From: Ectobacillus sp042610425
GTDB lineage: Bacteria > Bacillota > Bacilli > Bacillales > Bacillaceae_G
Length of the DNA: 64,000 nt
Assembly (NCBI RefSeq): GCF_042610425.1
Contig: NZ_JBGJZM010000001.1
Span: forward strand, 1,364,001-1,428,000
Direction: 5' to 3'
Of the stretch, positions 41,404-50,702 are shown one piece after another. The position numbers were made by a program, and so were the translations under genes. The notes below the pieces were generated by a model. The model was not told the DNA's origin. It was given only the letters and a program-made list of their open reading frames with translations, and did not search any database. Within the stretch, counting starts at the first letter, position 1; every line of letters starts with the position of its first letter.

Positions 41404-42882
41404 CTATAATATAATTGCAATGAGCCCACCCGATCCCTCGTTTATGATACGTTCAAGCGTTTCTTTTAATTTGTAGCGTGCATTTTCAGGCATTAGCGAG
41501 AGTTTTGCTTGAATCCCTTCGCGAACGATGGAGCTAAGAGATCTGCCAAAGATGTCAGAATTCCAAATAGAAAGCGGATCATCTTCAAAATCCTGCATCA
41601 AATAACGAACAAGTTCTTCGCTTTGCTTCTCCGTCCCAATAATCGGTTCAAACGTAGATTCTACGTCGACTTTAATCATATGAATAGAAGGGGCAACCGC
41701 CTTTAACTTTACCCCGAACCGAGAACCATGACGAATAATTTCGGGTTCATCCAAGCTCATGTCAACTAAAGCAGGTGCTGCGATGCCGTAGCCCGTTTGT
41801 TTTACCATTTTCAGTGCATCAGCTACTTGGTCATACTCTACTTTGGCATGAGCAAAATCTAGCATCAACTTTAATAGATGGTCTTTCCCGCGAATCTCTA
41901 CTCCTACCACTTCTTTTAAAATTTCATCATATAATTCGTCTGGTGCATATAAATCAATTTCTGCTACTCCCTGCCCCATGTCGATGCCAGCAAGGCTCGC
42001 ACGGTCAATAAATTCATATTGACTAAATTGCCATACAACGCGATCTACATCGCGCAGTCGTTTAATATCCTTTACTGTCTCCTGAACTGCTTCTTGATAG
42101 CTTTCACGAAGCCAGTGATTTTCATTTAGCACCATCACCCAGCTAGGAAGATTCACATTCACTTCCAGAACAGGGAATTCGTAAAGAGCTTCGCGAAGTA
42201 CATTATGGACATCGCCTTCGCGCATGCCTTCCACACTCATAGCAAGAACGGGAATATCATATTGCTCTACTAAACTTTGCCGCAGCACCTCTGTGTCCGG
42301 ATGGTACGGCTGTACGGTGTTAATGACCATAATAAAGGGTTTCCCAACTTCTTTTAATTCATTGACGACACGCTCTTCGGCATCCACATAATCACGACGG
42401 GGAATTTCACCAATCGTTCCATCTGTAGTCACAACTACCCCAATAGTTGAATGCTCTTGAATCACTTTTCTTGTACCAATTTCTGCAGCCTCATGAAATG
42501 GAATTGGTTCGTCATACCAAGGCGTAGTAATCATACGAGGCCCATTTTCATCTTCATACCCTTTCGCACCTGGCACAGTATACCCAACGCAGTCAACGAG
42601 TCGTATGTTCACATCAAGCCCATCCTCTACATGAATAGAAACAGCTTGATTTGGAACAAACTTCGGCTCCGTTGTCATTATCGTTCTTCCAGCAGCACTT
42701 TGTGGCAGTTCATCTTGCGCCCGTTGACGATCCCCTTCATTTTCGATATTTGGAATGACAACAAGCTCCATAAACTTTTTAATAAATGTAGATTTCCCTG
42801 TTCGAACTGCACCGACTACTCCAAAATAAATATCACCGCCTGTACGTTCGGCAATATCTTTAAACACATCAATCTTTTCCAA
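41404..42882 (-). CDS. spoIVA: Stage IV sporulation ATPase SpoIVA
   Basis: 492 aa. It polymerises on the forespore surface to form the coat basement layer. Walker A is GAVRTGKSTFIKKF (about 24-37), with DCVGYTVPGAKGYEDENGPRM and the GTPase-like TTDGTIG and VINTVQPYHP. The C-terminus IINEGSGGLIAIIL is the conserved membrane-targeting end. The start is TTG with GGGGGG upstream. Upstream at 42939-42968 is a candidate sigmaE promoter. Near-identical length to B. subtilis SpoIVA. Confidence 0.97.
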   Translation of the reverse strand: MEKIDVFKDIAERTGGDIYFGVVGAVRTGKSTFIKKFMELVVIPNIENEGDRQRAQDELPQSAAGRTIMTTEPKFVPNQAVSIHVEDGLDVNIRLVDCVGYTVPGAKGYEDENGPRMITTPWYDEPIPFHEAAEIGTRKVIQEHSTIGVVVTTDGTIGEIPRRDYVDAEERVVNELKEVGKPFIMVINTVQPYHPDTEVLRQSLVEQYDIPVLAMSVEGMREGDVHNVLREALYEFPVLEVNVNLPSWVMVLNENHWLRESYQEAVQETVKDIKRLRDVDRVVWQFSQYEFIDRASLAGIDMGQGVAEIDLYAPDELYDEILKEVVGVEIRGKDHLLKLMLDFAHAKVEYDQVADALKMVKQTGYGIAAPALVDMSLDEPEIIRHGSRFGVKLKAVAPSIHMIKVDVESTFEPIIGTEKQSEELVRYLMQDFEDDPLSIWNSDIFGRSLSSIVREGIQAKLSLMPENARYKLKETLERIINEGSGGLIAIIL

Positions 42883-42938
42883 GTATGTTCCCCCCTAAGA
42901 GTTGTTGGGAATGTGATTTTGGTTTCGTCAGGACATCT

Positions 42939-42968
42939 TACCTATGATTTTGTCCTACTTTATTATGA
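42939..42968 (-). promoter_or_regulatory. Candidate sigmaE/sigmaK promoter of spoIVA
   Basis: TCATAAT (-35-like), 15 bases, then CATAGGTA (-10-like) on the minus strand. The first matches the mother-cell sigmaE -35 well; the -10 shares only the CATA half. Confidence 0.4.
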
Positions 42969-43007
42969 CGAGTGTAAACAAAATAGTTTTTTCCCATTTC
43001 ATAGAAA

Positions 43008-43052
43008 AACAAAAACCCTTCTTTTAGAACGTATTCGAAAATAGAAGGGTTC
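43008..43052 (-). terminator. Terminator of the DUF2768 gene
   Basis: ACCCTTCTATTTT / AAAAGAAGGGT stem and T-rich tail on the minus strand, between the DUF2768 gene and spoIVA. Confidence 0.75.
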
Positions 43053-43125
43053 ATGCCATATCACATGAAAAATTTTGACTCATTGGTTAGGATATAATTA
43101 TGTCAGAGTGAATCTAAGATTCCTA

Positions 43126-43329
43126 TCATTCATTCGTTGGGCCACTTAACAACACCAGTAGCATCAATAACCCTGCTACGATCATAATACAATAAGCAAA
43201 AAATGCAGCAATGCCTTTCCATACTTGGTTTTGAACTTTATATCTGCTAAAAAGAATGAGGTAAACAGCAAGGCCCATACCGCCCATAGAAGTTAGTGAT
43301 AGCCACATTTTTAAAAGAGAAGTCGACAT
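43126..43329 (-). CDS. yphE: YphE, DUF2768 small membrane protein
   Basis: 67 aa with two membrane spans: LSLTSMGGMGLAVYLILFSRY (about 10-30) and IAAFFAYCIMIVAGLLMLLVLL (about 40-61). Family DUF2768, sitting between gpsA and spoIVA as YphE does. Function unknown, perhaps sporulation-related. Confidence 0.82.
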   Translation of the reverse strand: MSTSLLKMWLSLTSMGGMGLAVYLILFSRYKVQNQVWKGIAAFFAYCIMIVAGLLMLLVLLSGPTNE

Positions 43330-43427
43330 GCAAATCCCCCCAATTTCTTCCCCATTCTTATATCCTTTAATTAGAATATTTTATATTTATTACCAAAATT
43401 TTTCAACTTTTATTTTATTCCACAACT

Positions 43428-43464
43428 AAAACCGAAGCGAACGGGGGGCTCTTCGCTTCGGTTG
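43428..43464 (-). terminator. Terminator of the SpoVIF-like gene
   Basis: AACCGAAGCGAA / TTCGCTTCGGTT perfect 12-pair stem; minus-strand tail TTTTAG. Confidence 0.8.
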
Positions 43465-43557
43465 ACCATGTATCCCCTATTTAGCTCATGGATTGCTTCG
43501 TACGTAGTATCATATGCGACTTTATATCCTATTGTTTCCTACTCCTAAACCACAACT

Positions 43558-43812
43558 CTATTTTTTAAACATATTTCCTAATGAACTTAAATCAGTAGGC
43601 ATATTATTATTCATAATTGCCTTTACAATTTGATCTTCTTTTTCTTTCGTAACGTTGCGTCCTGCAATAGCGCCTACTTGTTGCACGAGCTGACGTAACA
43701 CCTTTTCATCCTTTAAATTCGAGTTTTGTACCGAAGCAGCTAGTTTGAATATATCTTCTTTGTTAACATTTGCTTTCTTCTCTACATTATCAAATAAATT
43801 ATTGGAGTTCAT
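43558..43812 (-). CDS. Stage VI sporulation protein F-like protein
   Basis: 84 aa. Features: LFDNVEKKANVNKEDIFKLAASVQ, LKDEKVLRQLVQQVGAIAGRNVTKEKEDQIVKAI and LSSLGNMFKK. This closely resembles the SpoVIF (YjcC) family, needed for proper coat assembly through GerE-dependent genes. The start at MNSNNLF follows GAGGGTGG. Its place between gpsA and yphE differs from the B. subtilis yjcC locus, so it may be a paralogue. Confidence 0.8.
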   Translation of the reverse strand: MNSNNLFDNVEKKANVNKEDIFKLAASVQNSNLKDEKVLRQLVQQVGAIAGRNVTKEKEDQIVKAIMNNNMPTDLSSLGNMFKK

Positions 43813-43920
43813 TACTTCCACCCTCTCTTCATATCTTCCCTTTATCATATGCAAGAGAAGATATTGGGTGAATGTCATCCTAATGAACAACCTTAACGAC
43901 CAATTTTTTTGAATAAAGCA

Positions 43921-43949
43921 AAAAAGAGGGGGTACACCCCTCTTTTTTA
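43921..43949 (-). terminator. Terminator of der-gpsA
   Basis: AAAAGAGGGG / CCCCTCTTTT stem with T6 on the minus strand. Confidence 0.85.
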
Positions 43950-43964
43950 TACTATCGTATTGTA

Positions 43965-44999
43965 TTAATGGTTCCGCTGAGAAAGATTTGGTACAACTTC
44001 CATTTCATGCTTACGAACACGTCCCATTAAAGAATGAACCGCTTCCTTGACATCTTTGTTGTGGAATAATACATCGTTTAATTCGGAAGTAATTGGCATT
44101 TCTACATTCATTGTTTTCGCTAGCTGGTGTGCAGCTTTTGTAGTACGTACCCCTTCTACAACCATGCCCATGCTGTCTAATACATCGTCAAGAGAATGAC
44201 CCTTTCCTAACATGTTTCCCGCTCGCCAATTTCGACTATGGACACTCGTACACGTTACGATAAGATCCCCCATGCCTGCTAGCCCAGCAAATGTTAGCGG
44301 ATTCGCCCCCATTTTTCTACCAAGCCGAGCAATTTCAGTTAATCCACGTGTCATAAGTGCAGCTTTAGCGTTGTCGCCAAAGCCCATGCCATCCGTCATT
44401 CCTGCGGCTAACGCAATGATATTTTTTAATGCTCCGCCGAGTTCCACACCAATAATGTCCGGATTCGTATATACCCGAAAGTATTGATTCATAAATAAAT
44501 CTTGAACCATTTCTGCAGCTTTCATATTTTTAGAAGCTGCAGTAATAGTTGTAGGATAACGAAGTGCCACCTCTTCTGCATGGCTAGGTCCCGATAGAAC
44601 GACTACATCACGAAGTAAATCGGCCGGTACTTCTTCTTCGATCATTTCGGATATGCGTTTTAACGTATCCGGTTCAATTCCTTTACTTGCATGAATCATC
44701 GTAACAGGGTAAGACAAAAGCCCTTTCATCTTACGAAGTACATCTCGAATCGCTTTCGTAGGTACGACGAGCAATATGTTCTCCACTCCGTCTAATGCCT
44801 GTGCCAAGGAATGATATCCAATAATACTTGACGGCAAAACAACTTCGGGCAAATAACGAGTATTCGTATGTTTGGTATTAATTTCTTCTATTTGTTCTAT
44901 CCGATTGCCCCAAAGGCGGACTTCATGACCATTGTCTGCGAGCACCATAGCAAGCGCACTTCCCCAACTACCTGCTCCTATAACTGCAACTTTCTCCAT
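43965..44999 (-). CDS. gpsA: NAD(P)H-dependent glycerol-3-phosphate dehydrogenase
   Basis: 344 aa. Makes glycerol-3-phosphate for phospholipids from dihydroxyacetone phosphate. GxGSWG dinucleotide site (VAVIGAGSWGSALAMVLADNG), VVLSGPSHAEEVA, the catalytic GALKNIIALAAGMTDGMGFGDNAKAAL and GLAGMGDLIVTCTS. Lies 17 bases after der, a conserved pair. Confidence 0.97.
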   Translation of the reverse strand: MEKVAVIGAGSWGSALAMVLADNGHEVRLWGNRIEQIEEINTKHTNTRYLPEVVLPSSIIGYHSLAQALDGVENILLVVPTKAIRDVLRKMKGLLSYPVTMIHASKGIEPDTLKRISEMIEEEVPADLLRDVVVLSGPSHAEEVALRYPTTITAASKNMKAAEMVQDLFMNQYFRVYTNPDIIGVELGGALKNIIALAAGMTDGMGFGDNAKAALMTRGLTEIARLGRKMGANPLTFAGLAGMGDLIVTCTSVHSRNWRAGNMLGKGHSLDDVLDSMGMVVEGVRTTKAAHQLAKTMNVEMPITSELNDVLFHNKDVKEAVHSLMGRVRKHEMEVVPNLSQRNH

Positions 45000-45016
45000 C
45001 GTTCTACACCCTCCTT

Positions 45017-46327
45017 TTAGCTTCGTGTTCTAGCTATAATTTTAATAGGAGTTCCCACAAATCCGAATGCATCTCGAATTCGATTTGTTAGGAAACGTTC
45101 GTATGAAAAATGTAATAACTCCGCTTCATTTACAAATACCACGAATGTTGGCGGCTTGACAGCTACTTGTGAAGCATAGAAAATTTTCAAGCGTTTTCCA
45201 TTATGTGTTGGTGTAGGGTTCGTTGCAACAGCATCCATTATAATATCATTTAACACATTTGTTTGAACCCGAATCATTTGATTTTCACTTGCTGTATGAA
45301 TCATCGGTAGTAAGGTATGAATGCGTTTTTTTGTTTTTGCTGATAAGAATACGATCGGTGCATAGTCTAAAAATAAGAAATGTGCCCGGATTTTTTCTTC
45401 GAATTCCTTCATCGTTTTTTCATCTTTTTCTACCGCATCCCACTTATTAACAACAATAATAACGGCTCTCCCTGCTTCATGCGCATAGCCAGCAATTTTC
45501 TTATCCTGCTCAATAATGCCTTCTTCGCCGTCTAATACGACAAGGACAACGTCTGAGCGTTCAATAGCACGTAATGCGCGTAGCACACTATATTTCTCGG
45601 TGCTTTCGTATACTTTCCCTCTTTTTCTCATTCCTGCTGTATCAATAATGACGTATTCTTTTCCATCCTTCGTATAAGGGGTATCGACAGCATCACGAGT
45701 CGTACCTGCAATATTACTTACAATAACGCGTTCTTCACCGAGCAACGCGTTTACTAACGATGATTTTCCTACATTTGGCCGGCCAATCAAACTAAATTTT
45801 ATGGTATCCTCACCGTACTGGTCTTCCATATCTTCTGGAAAATGCTTAGCTACTTCATCAAGCAAATCGCCAAGCCCTAGACCATGCGATCCCGAGATTG
45901 GAAATGGTTCTCCAAAGCCAAGTGAATAAAAATCATAGATATCTTCTCGCATTTCTGGATTATCTATTTTATTCACTGCGAGAACAACGGGTTTCTTTGA
46001 TTTGTATAAAATTTTGGATACTTCTTCATCCGCTGCTGTAATGCCATCACGACCATTTGTCATAAAGATAATAACATCTGCTTCGTCGATAGCAATTTCT
46101 GCTTGCTGACGGATTTGTGTTAAAAATGGTGCATCACCAATATCAATTCCACCTGTATCAATAATATTAAATTCGTAGGCAAGCCATTCTCCTGAACTAT
46201 AAATTCGATCTCGAGTCACGCCAGGAACGTCCTCCACAATGGATACTCGCTCTCCAACAATTCTATTGAAAATCGTAGATTTCCCTACATTTGGACGTCC
46301 TACGATCGCAATCACCGGTTTTGGCAT
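45017..46327 (-). CDS. der: Ribosome assembly GTPase Der (EngA)
   Basis: 436 aa with two tandem G domains. The first has GRPNVGKSTIFN (about 9-20), DTGG and NKID; the second has GRPNVGKSSLVN (about 181-192), DTAGMRKRGKV and NKWD. A C-terminal KH-like domain follows, ending in PIKIIARTRS. Required for 50S maturation. Upstream hairpin at 46361-46390 separates it from the YIEGIA genes. Confidence 0.97.
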   Translation of the reverse strand: MPKPVIAIVGRPNVGKSTIFNRIVGERVSIVEDVPGVTRDRIYSSGEWLAYEFNIIDTGGIDIGDAPFLTQIRQQAEIAIDEADVIIFMTNGRDGITAADEEVSKILYKSKKPVVLAVNKIDNPEMREDIYDFYSLGFGEPFPISGSHGLGLGDLLDEVAKHFPEDMEDQYGEDTIKFSLIGRPNVGKSSLVNALLGEERVIVSNIAGTTRDAVDTPYTKDGKEYVIIDTAGMRKRGKVYESTEKYSVLRALRAIERSDVVLVVLDGEEGIIEQDKKIAGYAHEAGRAVIIVVNKWDAVEKDEKTMKEFEEKIRAHFLFLDYAPIVFLSAKTKKRIHTLLPMIHTASENQMIRVQTNVLNDIIMDAVATNPTPTHNGKRLKIFYASQVAVKPPTFVVFVNEAELLHFSYERFLTNRIRDAFGFVGTPIKIIARTRS

Positions 46328-46360
46328 ATTTTTGTCATCCTTTCATCTGTTGTGCTATGT

Positions 46361-46390
46361 AAAAAAACCCTTCTTTCATCAAGAAGGGAT
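46361..46390 (-). terminator. Terminator after the YIEGIA capping gene
   Basis: CCCTTCTT / AAGAAGGG stem followed by seven T on the minus strand. Confidence 0.75.
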
Positions 46391-46446
46391 TGACGATCAA
46401 CCACAGTTTTTTTAGCATCAAAACAAATTCATTATATCATAATCTA

Positions 46447-46632
46447 TTAGTGTTTCACAATAATATATACATCTTCTTGCAATCGATGTGCGATTCCATC
46501 TAAAATTGCTTCTAAATTTGAAGCAACAAATTCCATTTCCTGTACTGATGAACAAGTAAAAAAAGGAGCGCCGCCAGCAAATTTAGTAGCATCTGTTGTA
46601 ATAACGGCTAAAATATAATTTTCAATCATCAT
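46447..46632 (-). CDS. Small protein of the YIEGIA pair (capping-complex subunit type)
   Basis: 61 aa: IENYILAVITTDATKFAGGAPFFTC, then EMEFVASNLEAILDGIAHRL. It overlaps the YIEGIA gene end by four bases, so they are translationally coupled. I recall small proteins of this form being named a capping-complex subunit for YIEGIA; this was not checked. No membrane segment is present. Confidence 0.75.
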   Translation of the reverse strand: MMIENYILAVITTDATKFAGGAPFFTCSSVQEMEFVASNLEAILDGIAHRLQEDVYIIVKH

Positions 46633-47519
46633 CTAGTAGGCTTCTCCTTCCCTGCCTTAGAGGACATTCGAATTGCATTTTCAAGTGTTGGAGCATTTTC
46701 TATCACGTGGATTGCCTTTGTTATATCCCGTTCCTGCGGAAGGACAAACACCCCGACTCTTCCATCATTTAAATCTAATTTTGCTAACGGAACAAGTGAT
46801 GGCGTTCCTGCATCTCGAATGACACCTAATCCAACTGAAACATCATGCAAGATGGCTTGTCTTTGTCCTAAATTAGCAAGTGTAATTCTTGCATCAGACG
46901 ACTTAGGCGTTAATAGAAAGCCCATACCATATTGTAAAATTTCCTTCTGCCGCGCAGGTAAGCCAATATTCATAATGTAAATTGTATCAATATATAAACC
47001 TGCTCCTTCAAAGCGAAGCGGAATATGATCAATTTTCGCAATATCACATAGTTTCTTCCCAGCCATCAAATGCTTTGATAGAAAAAAACTCAGTGCAGCA
47101 ACGCCTAATGCGGCATAAATTGAATTCAGAGCTAAATAAGCAAACGTTGTAACAAGCGAAGTAAGAATAACTAAATAATTGCGGCTCTCAAATACAAGTG
47201 CAATCCCTTCTATATAGGTATGTCCACGTGGTACAAGTTCATAAGCATCCATCGACTGCAATGTATTTCGCTCCATATTTCTCACATCACGAAATTGTGA
47301 TGCCGCAAGAGTTAAAAAAGTAATTGCAGAAAAATCTTTACTCATAATAGATGGAATTGCCACCGCTCCTAACGTGGCAGCAATAAACCCCATCGCAAGA
47401 TGAACAATTTTACCATGAAGTCTTGTAGGATATTGCCGAGAATCGGTTTTCAGCATGATAAGTCGTGTCATCATTCCAGACACAATTCCTACTAGTATTG
47501 GATAGGTGAATTGATTCAT
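46629..47519 (-). CDS. yphB: YIEGIA-domain membrane protein (YphB-like)
   Basis: 296 aa, with hydrophobic segments near residues 4-20, 35-60, 120-150 and a soluble C-terminal part. It contains the eponymous motif in PRGHTYIEGIALVFESRNYLV (about 108-118). The start ATGA overlaps the stop of yphA. Position between yphA and der equals B. subtilis YphB, which I recall as linked to spore envelope assembly. Its biochemical role is unknown. Confidence 0.78.
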   Translation of the reverse strand: MNQFTYPILVGIVSGMMTRLIMLKTDSRQYPTRLHGKIVHLAMGFIAATLGAVAIPSIMSKDFSAITFLTLAASQFRDVRNMERNTLQSMDAYELVPRGHTYIEGIALVFESRNYLVILTSLVTTFAYLALNSIYAALGVAALSFFLSKHLMAGKKLCDIAKIDHIPLRFEGAGLYIDTIYIMNIGLPARQKEILQYGMGFLLTPKSSDARITLANLGQRQAILHDVSVGLGVIRDAGTPSLVPLAKLDLNDGRVGVFVLPQERDITKAIHVIENAPTLENAIRMSSKAGKEKPTR

Positions 47520-48121
47520 AGACTGCTTTTCCCTTCCCGAACTTGTTTTTGTTTAAATAACTCCAACAAAAATTTACTTTTTCCAAACACCGTGTATATA
47601 CTTACTAAGCAGAAAGCACACATTAAGACATCCAGTGAATAGAACGTTCCGATTTCGTTATGAAATTGGAATTTCCATAATACGACAGAAAGCATCGTCT
47701 CTCCTTGCACTATACTTATTCCCAATACAAGAAGCTTTTCTCGATACGTACGAACCATAAGGAAGAGCAATAGAGCCATCACACTGCTACTTATCCATAA
47801 ATTTCCCTTTAAAAACCAAATTGGATCATACAAGACCATAAGCTGTATGGTTGCATAAAACATAGCGACTATTCCCATACAAATAAAAAGGTATAGCGTC
47901 TTCCACCAAGGATACTGACATAAGCCAAGTAAACAAAGCACCAAAATAAATAACAAGCTTCCAGAAATCAAAAGTACTCCTACCGAAATATGAATGCCTG
48001 AACTTATAAGAAGTAACAGGAACCCTGTTGCTATGTAAAGACGGCTAGCGGTTTGTTTCATCCAAAATGTTGCAATCCACCATCCGAACCAAGAAACAAT
48101 GTAAAAATATACACCCTCCAT
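47516..48121 (-). CDS. yphA: YphA, multispan membrane protein
   Basis: 201 aa with about six membrane spans (for example YIATGFLLLLISSGIHISVGVLLI and LWISSSVMALLLFLMV). The start MEGVYFYIVSWFGWW follows AGGAGGT; the 38 upstream in-frame codons have no site. Same size and place as B. subtilis YphA. Forms an operon with the YIEGIA pair (overlap ATGA). Divergent from ypzI. Confidence 0.82.
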   Translation of the reverse strand: MEGVYFYIVSWFGWWIATFWMKQTASRLYIATGFLLLLISSGIHISVGVLLISGSLLFILVLCLLGLCQYPWWKTLYLFICMGIVAMFYATIQLMVLYDPIWFLKGNLWISSSVMALLLFLMVRTYREKLLVLGISIVQGETMLSVVLWKFQFHNEIGTFYSLDVLMCAFCLVSIYTVFGKSKFLLELFKQKQVREGKSSL

Positions 48122-48227
48122 CGCTCTACCTCCTATCCTCCCCATTATGGGTACATTGTATGAGAAATATAATCGGACGCATAAAATAAATAAGGACAGA
48201 AACACTTGTAAATGGGAGGTGATACGA

Positions 48228-48362
48228 ATGAGCAAAGACCGGCAGGAAAAAAAGCTCCGTGAATCTCGTAGGGTGGAATCGGACCGTGATCAATCCATTC
48301 ATTACAGCGGAGCAACTCGTCTGGACAATCCAGAGCAAGCGCGACAAGACAATAAGAAATAA
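48228..48362 (+). CDS. ypzI: YpzI family small protein
   Basis: 44 aa, very hydrophilic: KDRQEKKLRESRRVES, then DQSIHYSGATRLDNPEQ. This matches the YpzI family of tiny Bacillus proteins. The ribosome site GGGAGGTGAT precedes the ATG. The start used is the internal ATG, since the open frame upstream has no site. Role unknown; composition resembles minor spore proteins. Confidence 0.82.
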   Translation: MSKDRQEKKLRESRRVESDRDQSIHYSGATRLDNPEQARQDNKK

Positions 48363-48461
48363 TAAGTAAACAGAGATTTACTTGGGAACTAGTCAGAAAA
48401 TATGCATGTAGTAGGGGAAAATGACTTTATCTGATACCAATTAATGCTTGTTTTTACGAGG

Positions 48462-48497
48462 AAAAAGCGGTATAGCTTAGTTGCTATACCGCTTTCT
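48462..48497. terminator. Bidirectional terminator between ypzI and fni
   Basis: AAAGCGGTATAGC / GCTATACCGCTTT stem. The fni stop codon lies in its loop. Confidence 0.85.
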
Positions 48498-49547
48498 TGT
48501 ACTGTATGAAGCTGTATCAATACCTCTTTGCGTTAACCAATGAAAAGAATCACCGCTAATAACAAGTGGTGTAGTTTGAAGTTCCTCAATCGACCTAGCA
48601 CCTAGGGCTGTCATCATATACTTTATATCCTTGTGGATGGTATCAATTTCCTCAAGAAGACCTTCGATACCAGTATTCATATAAGCCTTCAGAAAATAAC
48701 CCGCAAATGCCACTGCTGATGCACCAATTGCAAGCGCCTTTGTAGCATCGAGTGCCGTCTGCATTCCTCCTGATGCTATGAAAGATACCACCTTATTGTT
48801 TGTCTCACTTAAGCCCTCTATAAGGGATACTGCAGTTGGTATGCCCCATTCACTAAAGTAGGTGAGCATGCGCTTTCTCCGTTCGTTCTCGATAGTAGCA
48901 AAGTTAGTACCACCAAAACCACCTACGTCAATTATTTGTACACCGATATCAGTTAATTGGCGGACTGTTTCTTTGCTCATCCCAAACCCTACTTCCTTGA
49001 CAATAACCGGGACTCCAACCCCCTTAACGATTCGTTCAATTCGTTCAAGTGAGTGAGTAAAATCACGATCGCCCTCAGGCATTGTAAGTTCTTGAATCAC
49101 ATTTAAATGAATTTGAATAGCATTACCCTCTACCATAGCAACTGCTCGCTTAGCTTGTTCCACTGTGGCTTCGCTACCTAGATTTGCAAACACAATTCCA
49201 TTTGGATTCACTTTTCTTACTATTTTATAAGACCGTTCTTCTGTCTCATCCTTTATTGCAGCCATCTGAGAACCGACTGCCATTGCAATGTTTTTTTCAC
49301 GTGCAGCTTCTGCAAGCGCCTGGTTGATACGCTCCGTTGCTTCTCCACCACCGCCTGTCATTGCATTGATATAAATAGGCGAACTTAAAGAAAGTTCGCC
49401 TATTTCCGTATGCAATGAAACGTCTGCAAGCGCTATGTTCGGTAAACTTTGATGAACGAAGGATACGTCATCAAACCCTTGCGCCCGAGACTGACCGGTA
49501 GAGAGAGCGTACTGAACATGATCAATTTTCCGCTTTGCTCTCGTCAC
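48477..49547 (-). CDS. fni: Type 2 isopentenyl-diphosphate delta-isomerase
   Basis: 356 aa FMN- and NADPH-dependent TIM barrel that interconverts IPP and DMAPP. Motifs: INAMTGGGGEATERIN, VGSQMAAIKD, IFANLGSEAT, QIHLNVIQELTMPEGDRDF, VPVIVKEVGFGMS, VGGFGGTNFA, IASGGMQTALD and LGARSIEELQ. Start is the GTG of (M)TRAKRKIDH, matching B. subtilis Fni, with AGGTG at six bases. It supplies precursors for HepS/HepT in this window. It follows rpsA by 12 bases. Confidence 0.96.
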   Translation of the reverse strand: MTRAKRKIDHVQYALSTGQSRAQGFDDVSFVHQSLPNIALADVSLHTEIGELSLSSPIYINAMTGGGGEATERINQALAEAAREKNIAMAVGSQMAAIKDETEERSYKIVRKVNPNGIVFANLGSEATVEQAKRAVAMVEGNAIQIHLNVIQELTMPEGDRDFTHSLERIERIVKGVGVPVIVKEVGFGMSKETVRQLTDIGVQIIDVGGFGGTNFATIENERRKRMLTYFSEWGIPTAVSLIEGLSETNNKVVSFIASGGMQTALDATKALAIGASAVAFAGYFLKAYMNTGIEGLLEEIDTIHKDIKYMMTALGARSIEELQTTPLVISGDSFHWLTQRGIDTASYSTRKRYSN

Positions 49548-49559
49548 AGTCATCACCTA

Positions 49560-50702
49560 TTATTTTTTTAGCTTTTTTAATTGTTCTCCAATTATATCAC
49601 CAAGCTGGAATGAAGCTGATTCTGAAGTGGATTGGTACTTACTGAAATCTTCTTCATAGTCATTACTTTCTTCTGTTGCATCTTTCATACTTAATGAAAT
49701 TCGTTTTTCTTTTGCATTTACTTCAAGAACTTTTACTGTCACCGTTTGTCCAACTTCTAATACTTCATTTGGATTTTTAATATGGCGACTTGAAATTTGT
49801 GATACATGAACAAGACCTTCTACAGAAGGTAACACTTCAACAAATGCACCAAATGTAACAAGACGTCTCACAGTACCTTCTACGATATCTCCAGCCTTAA
49901 TTTTTTCAATAACTGTATCCCAAGGACCAGGCTGAGCTGCTTTTATAGAAAGAGAGATACGTCCAGTATCGGCATCCACAGAAAGAATTTTCACTTTAAC
50001 GGATTGTCCTTCTGCAAGTACATCAGAAGGTTTTCCTACACGTTCATGCGAAATTTGAGAAATATGTACTAATCCGTCTACTCCGCCAACATTTACAAAT
50101 GCACCGAAGTCAGTAAGACGTTGTACAGTACCTTCTACTACATTCCCAGGTTGTAGAGAATGAATGACTTCTTTTTTCTTAGCTTCTAATTCTTCTTCTA
50201 CTACAGCTTTATGAGAAAGAATCACACGATTTTTTTCGCGTTCTAATTCTACGATTTTAACCACAATTGTTTTTTCTTTGTAGTCTGTGAAATCTTCAAC
50301 GTAGTGAGTTTCAACGAGAGAAGCAGGAATGAAACCTCTTACGCCAAGATCTACAACTAAACCACCATTCACAATATCTTTAACTGTTACTTCGAATGAT
50401 TCGCTAGCTTCGAATTTTTCATATAAATCTTCCCAAGCACGTTCAGCATCTACTGCACGCTTAGAAAGAACTAAATCGTCTTCTTCAAGTTTAATTACTT
50501 TTAATTGAAGAGTTTCCCCTTCTTTCACAACATCGCTTGCTTTTTCAATGTGAACGTTAGCTAATTCACTAATAGGAATAATACCTTCCGTTTTGTAGCC
50601 AACATCTACACGCACTTGTTTTTCTTCTACTTTTACAATTTCTCCTGTTACAACATTCCCTACTTCTAATGGTGTAACCTCTTCATTCATCTTTTCTACC
50701 AT
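49560..50702 (-). CDS. rpsA: 30S ribosomal protein S1 homologue (YpfD)
   Basis: 380 aa with four S1 RNA-binding repeats: about 14-84, 102-165, 186-255 and 271-340. The third and fourth are the best conserved (RLTDFGAFVNVGGVDGLVHISQISHERV; RLVTFGAFVEVLPSVEGLVHVSQISSRHI). Firmicute S1 homologues are shorter than the six-repeat E. coli protein. GGGAGG precedes the ATG. A long leader and an extended -10 lie upstream. Confidence 0.94.
   Translation of the reverse strand: MVEKMNEEVTPLEVGNVVTGEIVKVEEKQVRVDVGYKTEGIIPISELANVHIEKASDVVKEGETLQLKVIKLEEDDLVLSKRAVDAERAWEDLYEKFEASESFEVTVKDIVNGGLVVDLGVRGFIPASLVETHYVEDFTDYKEKTIVVKIVELEREKNRVILSHKAVVEEELEAKKKEVIHSLQPGNVVEGTVQRLTDFGAFVNVGGVDGLVHISQISHERVGKPSDVLAEGQSVKVKILSVDADTGRISLSIKAAQPGPWDTVIEKIKAGDIVEGTVRRLVTFGAFVEVLPSVEGLVHVSQISSRHIKNPNEVLEVGQTVTVKVLEVNAKEKRISLSMKDATEESNDYEEDFSKYQSTSESASFQLGDIIGEQLKKLKK

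Noticed and set aside
42451..43044. 197-codon plus-strand frame antisense to spoIVA
   Set aside because: Antisense shadow, composition unlike a protein, and no ribosome site.
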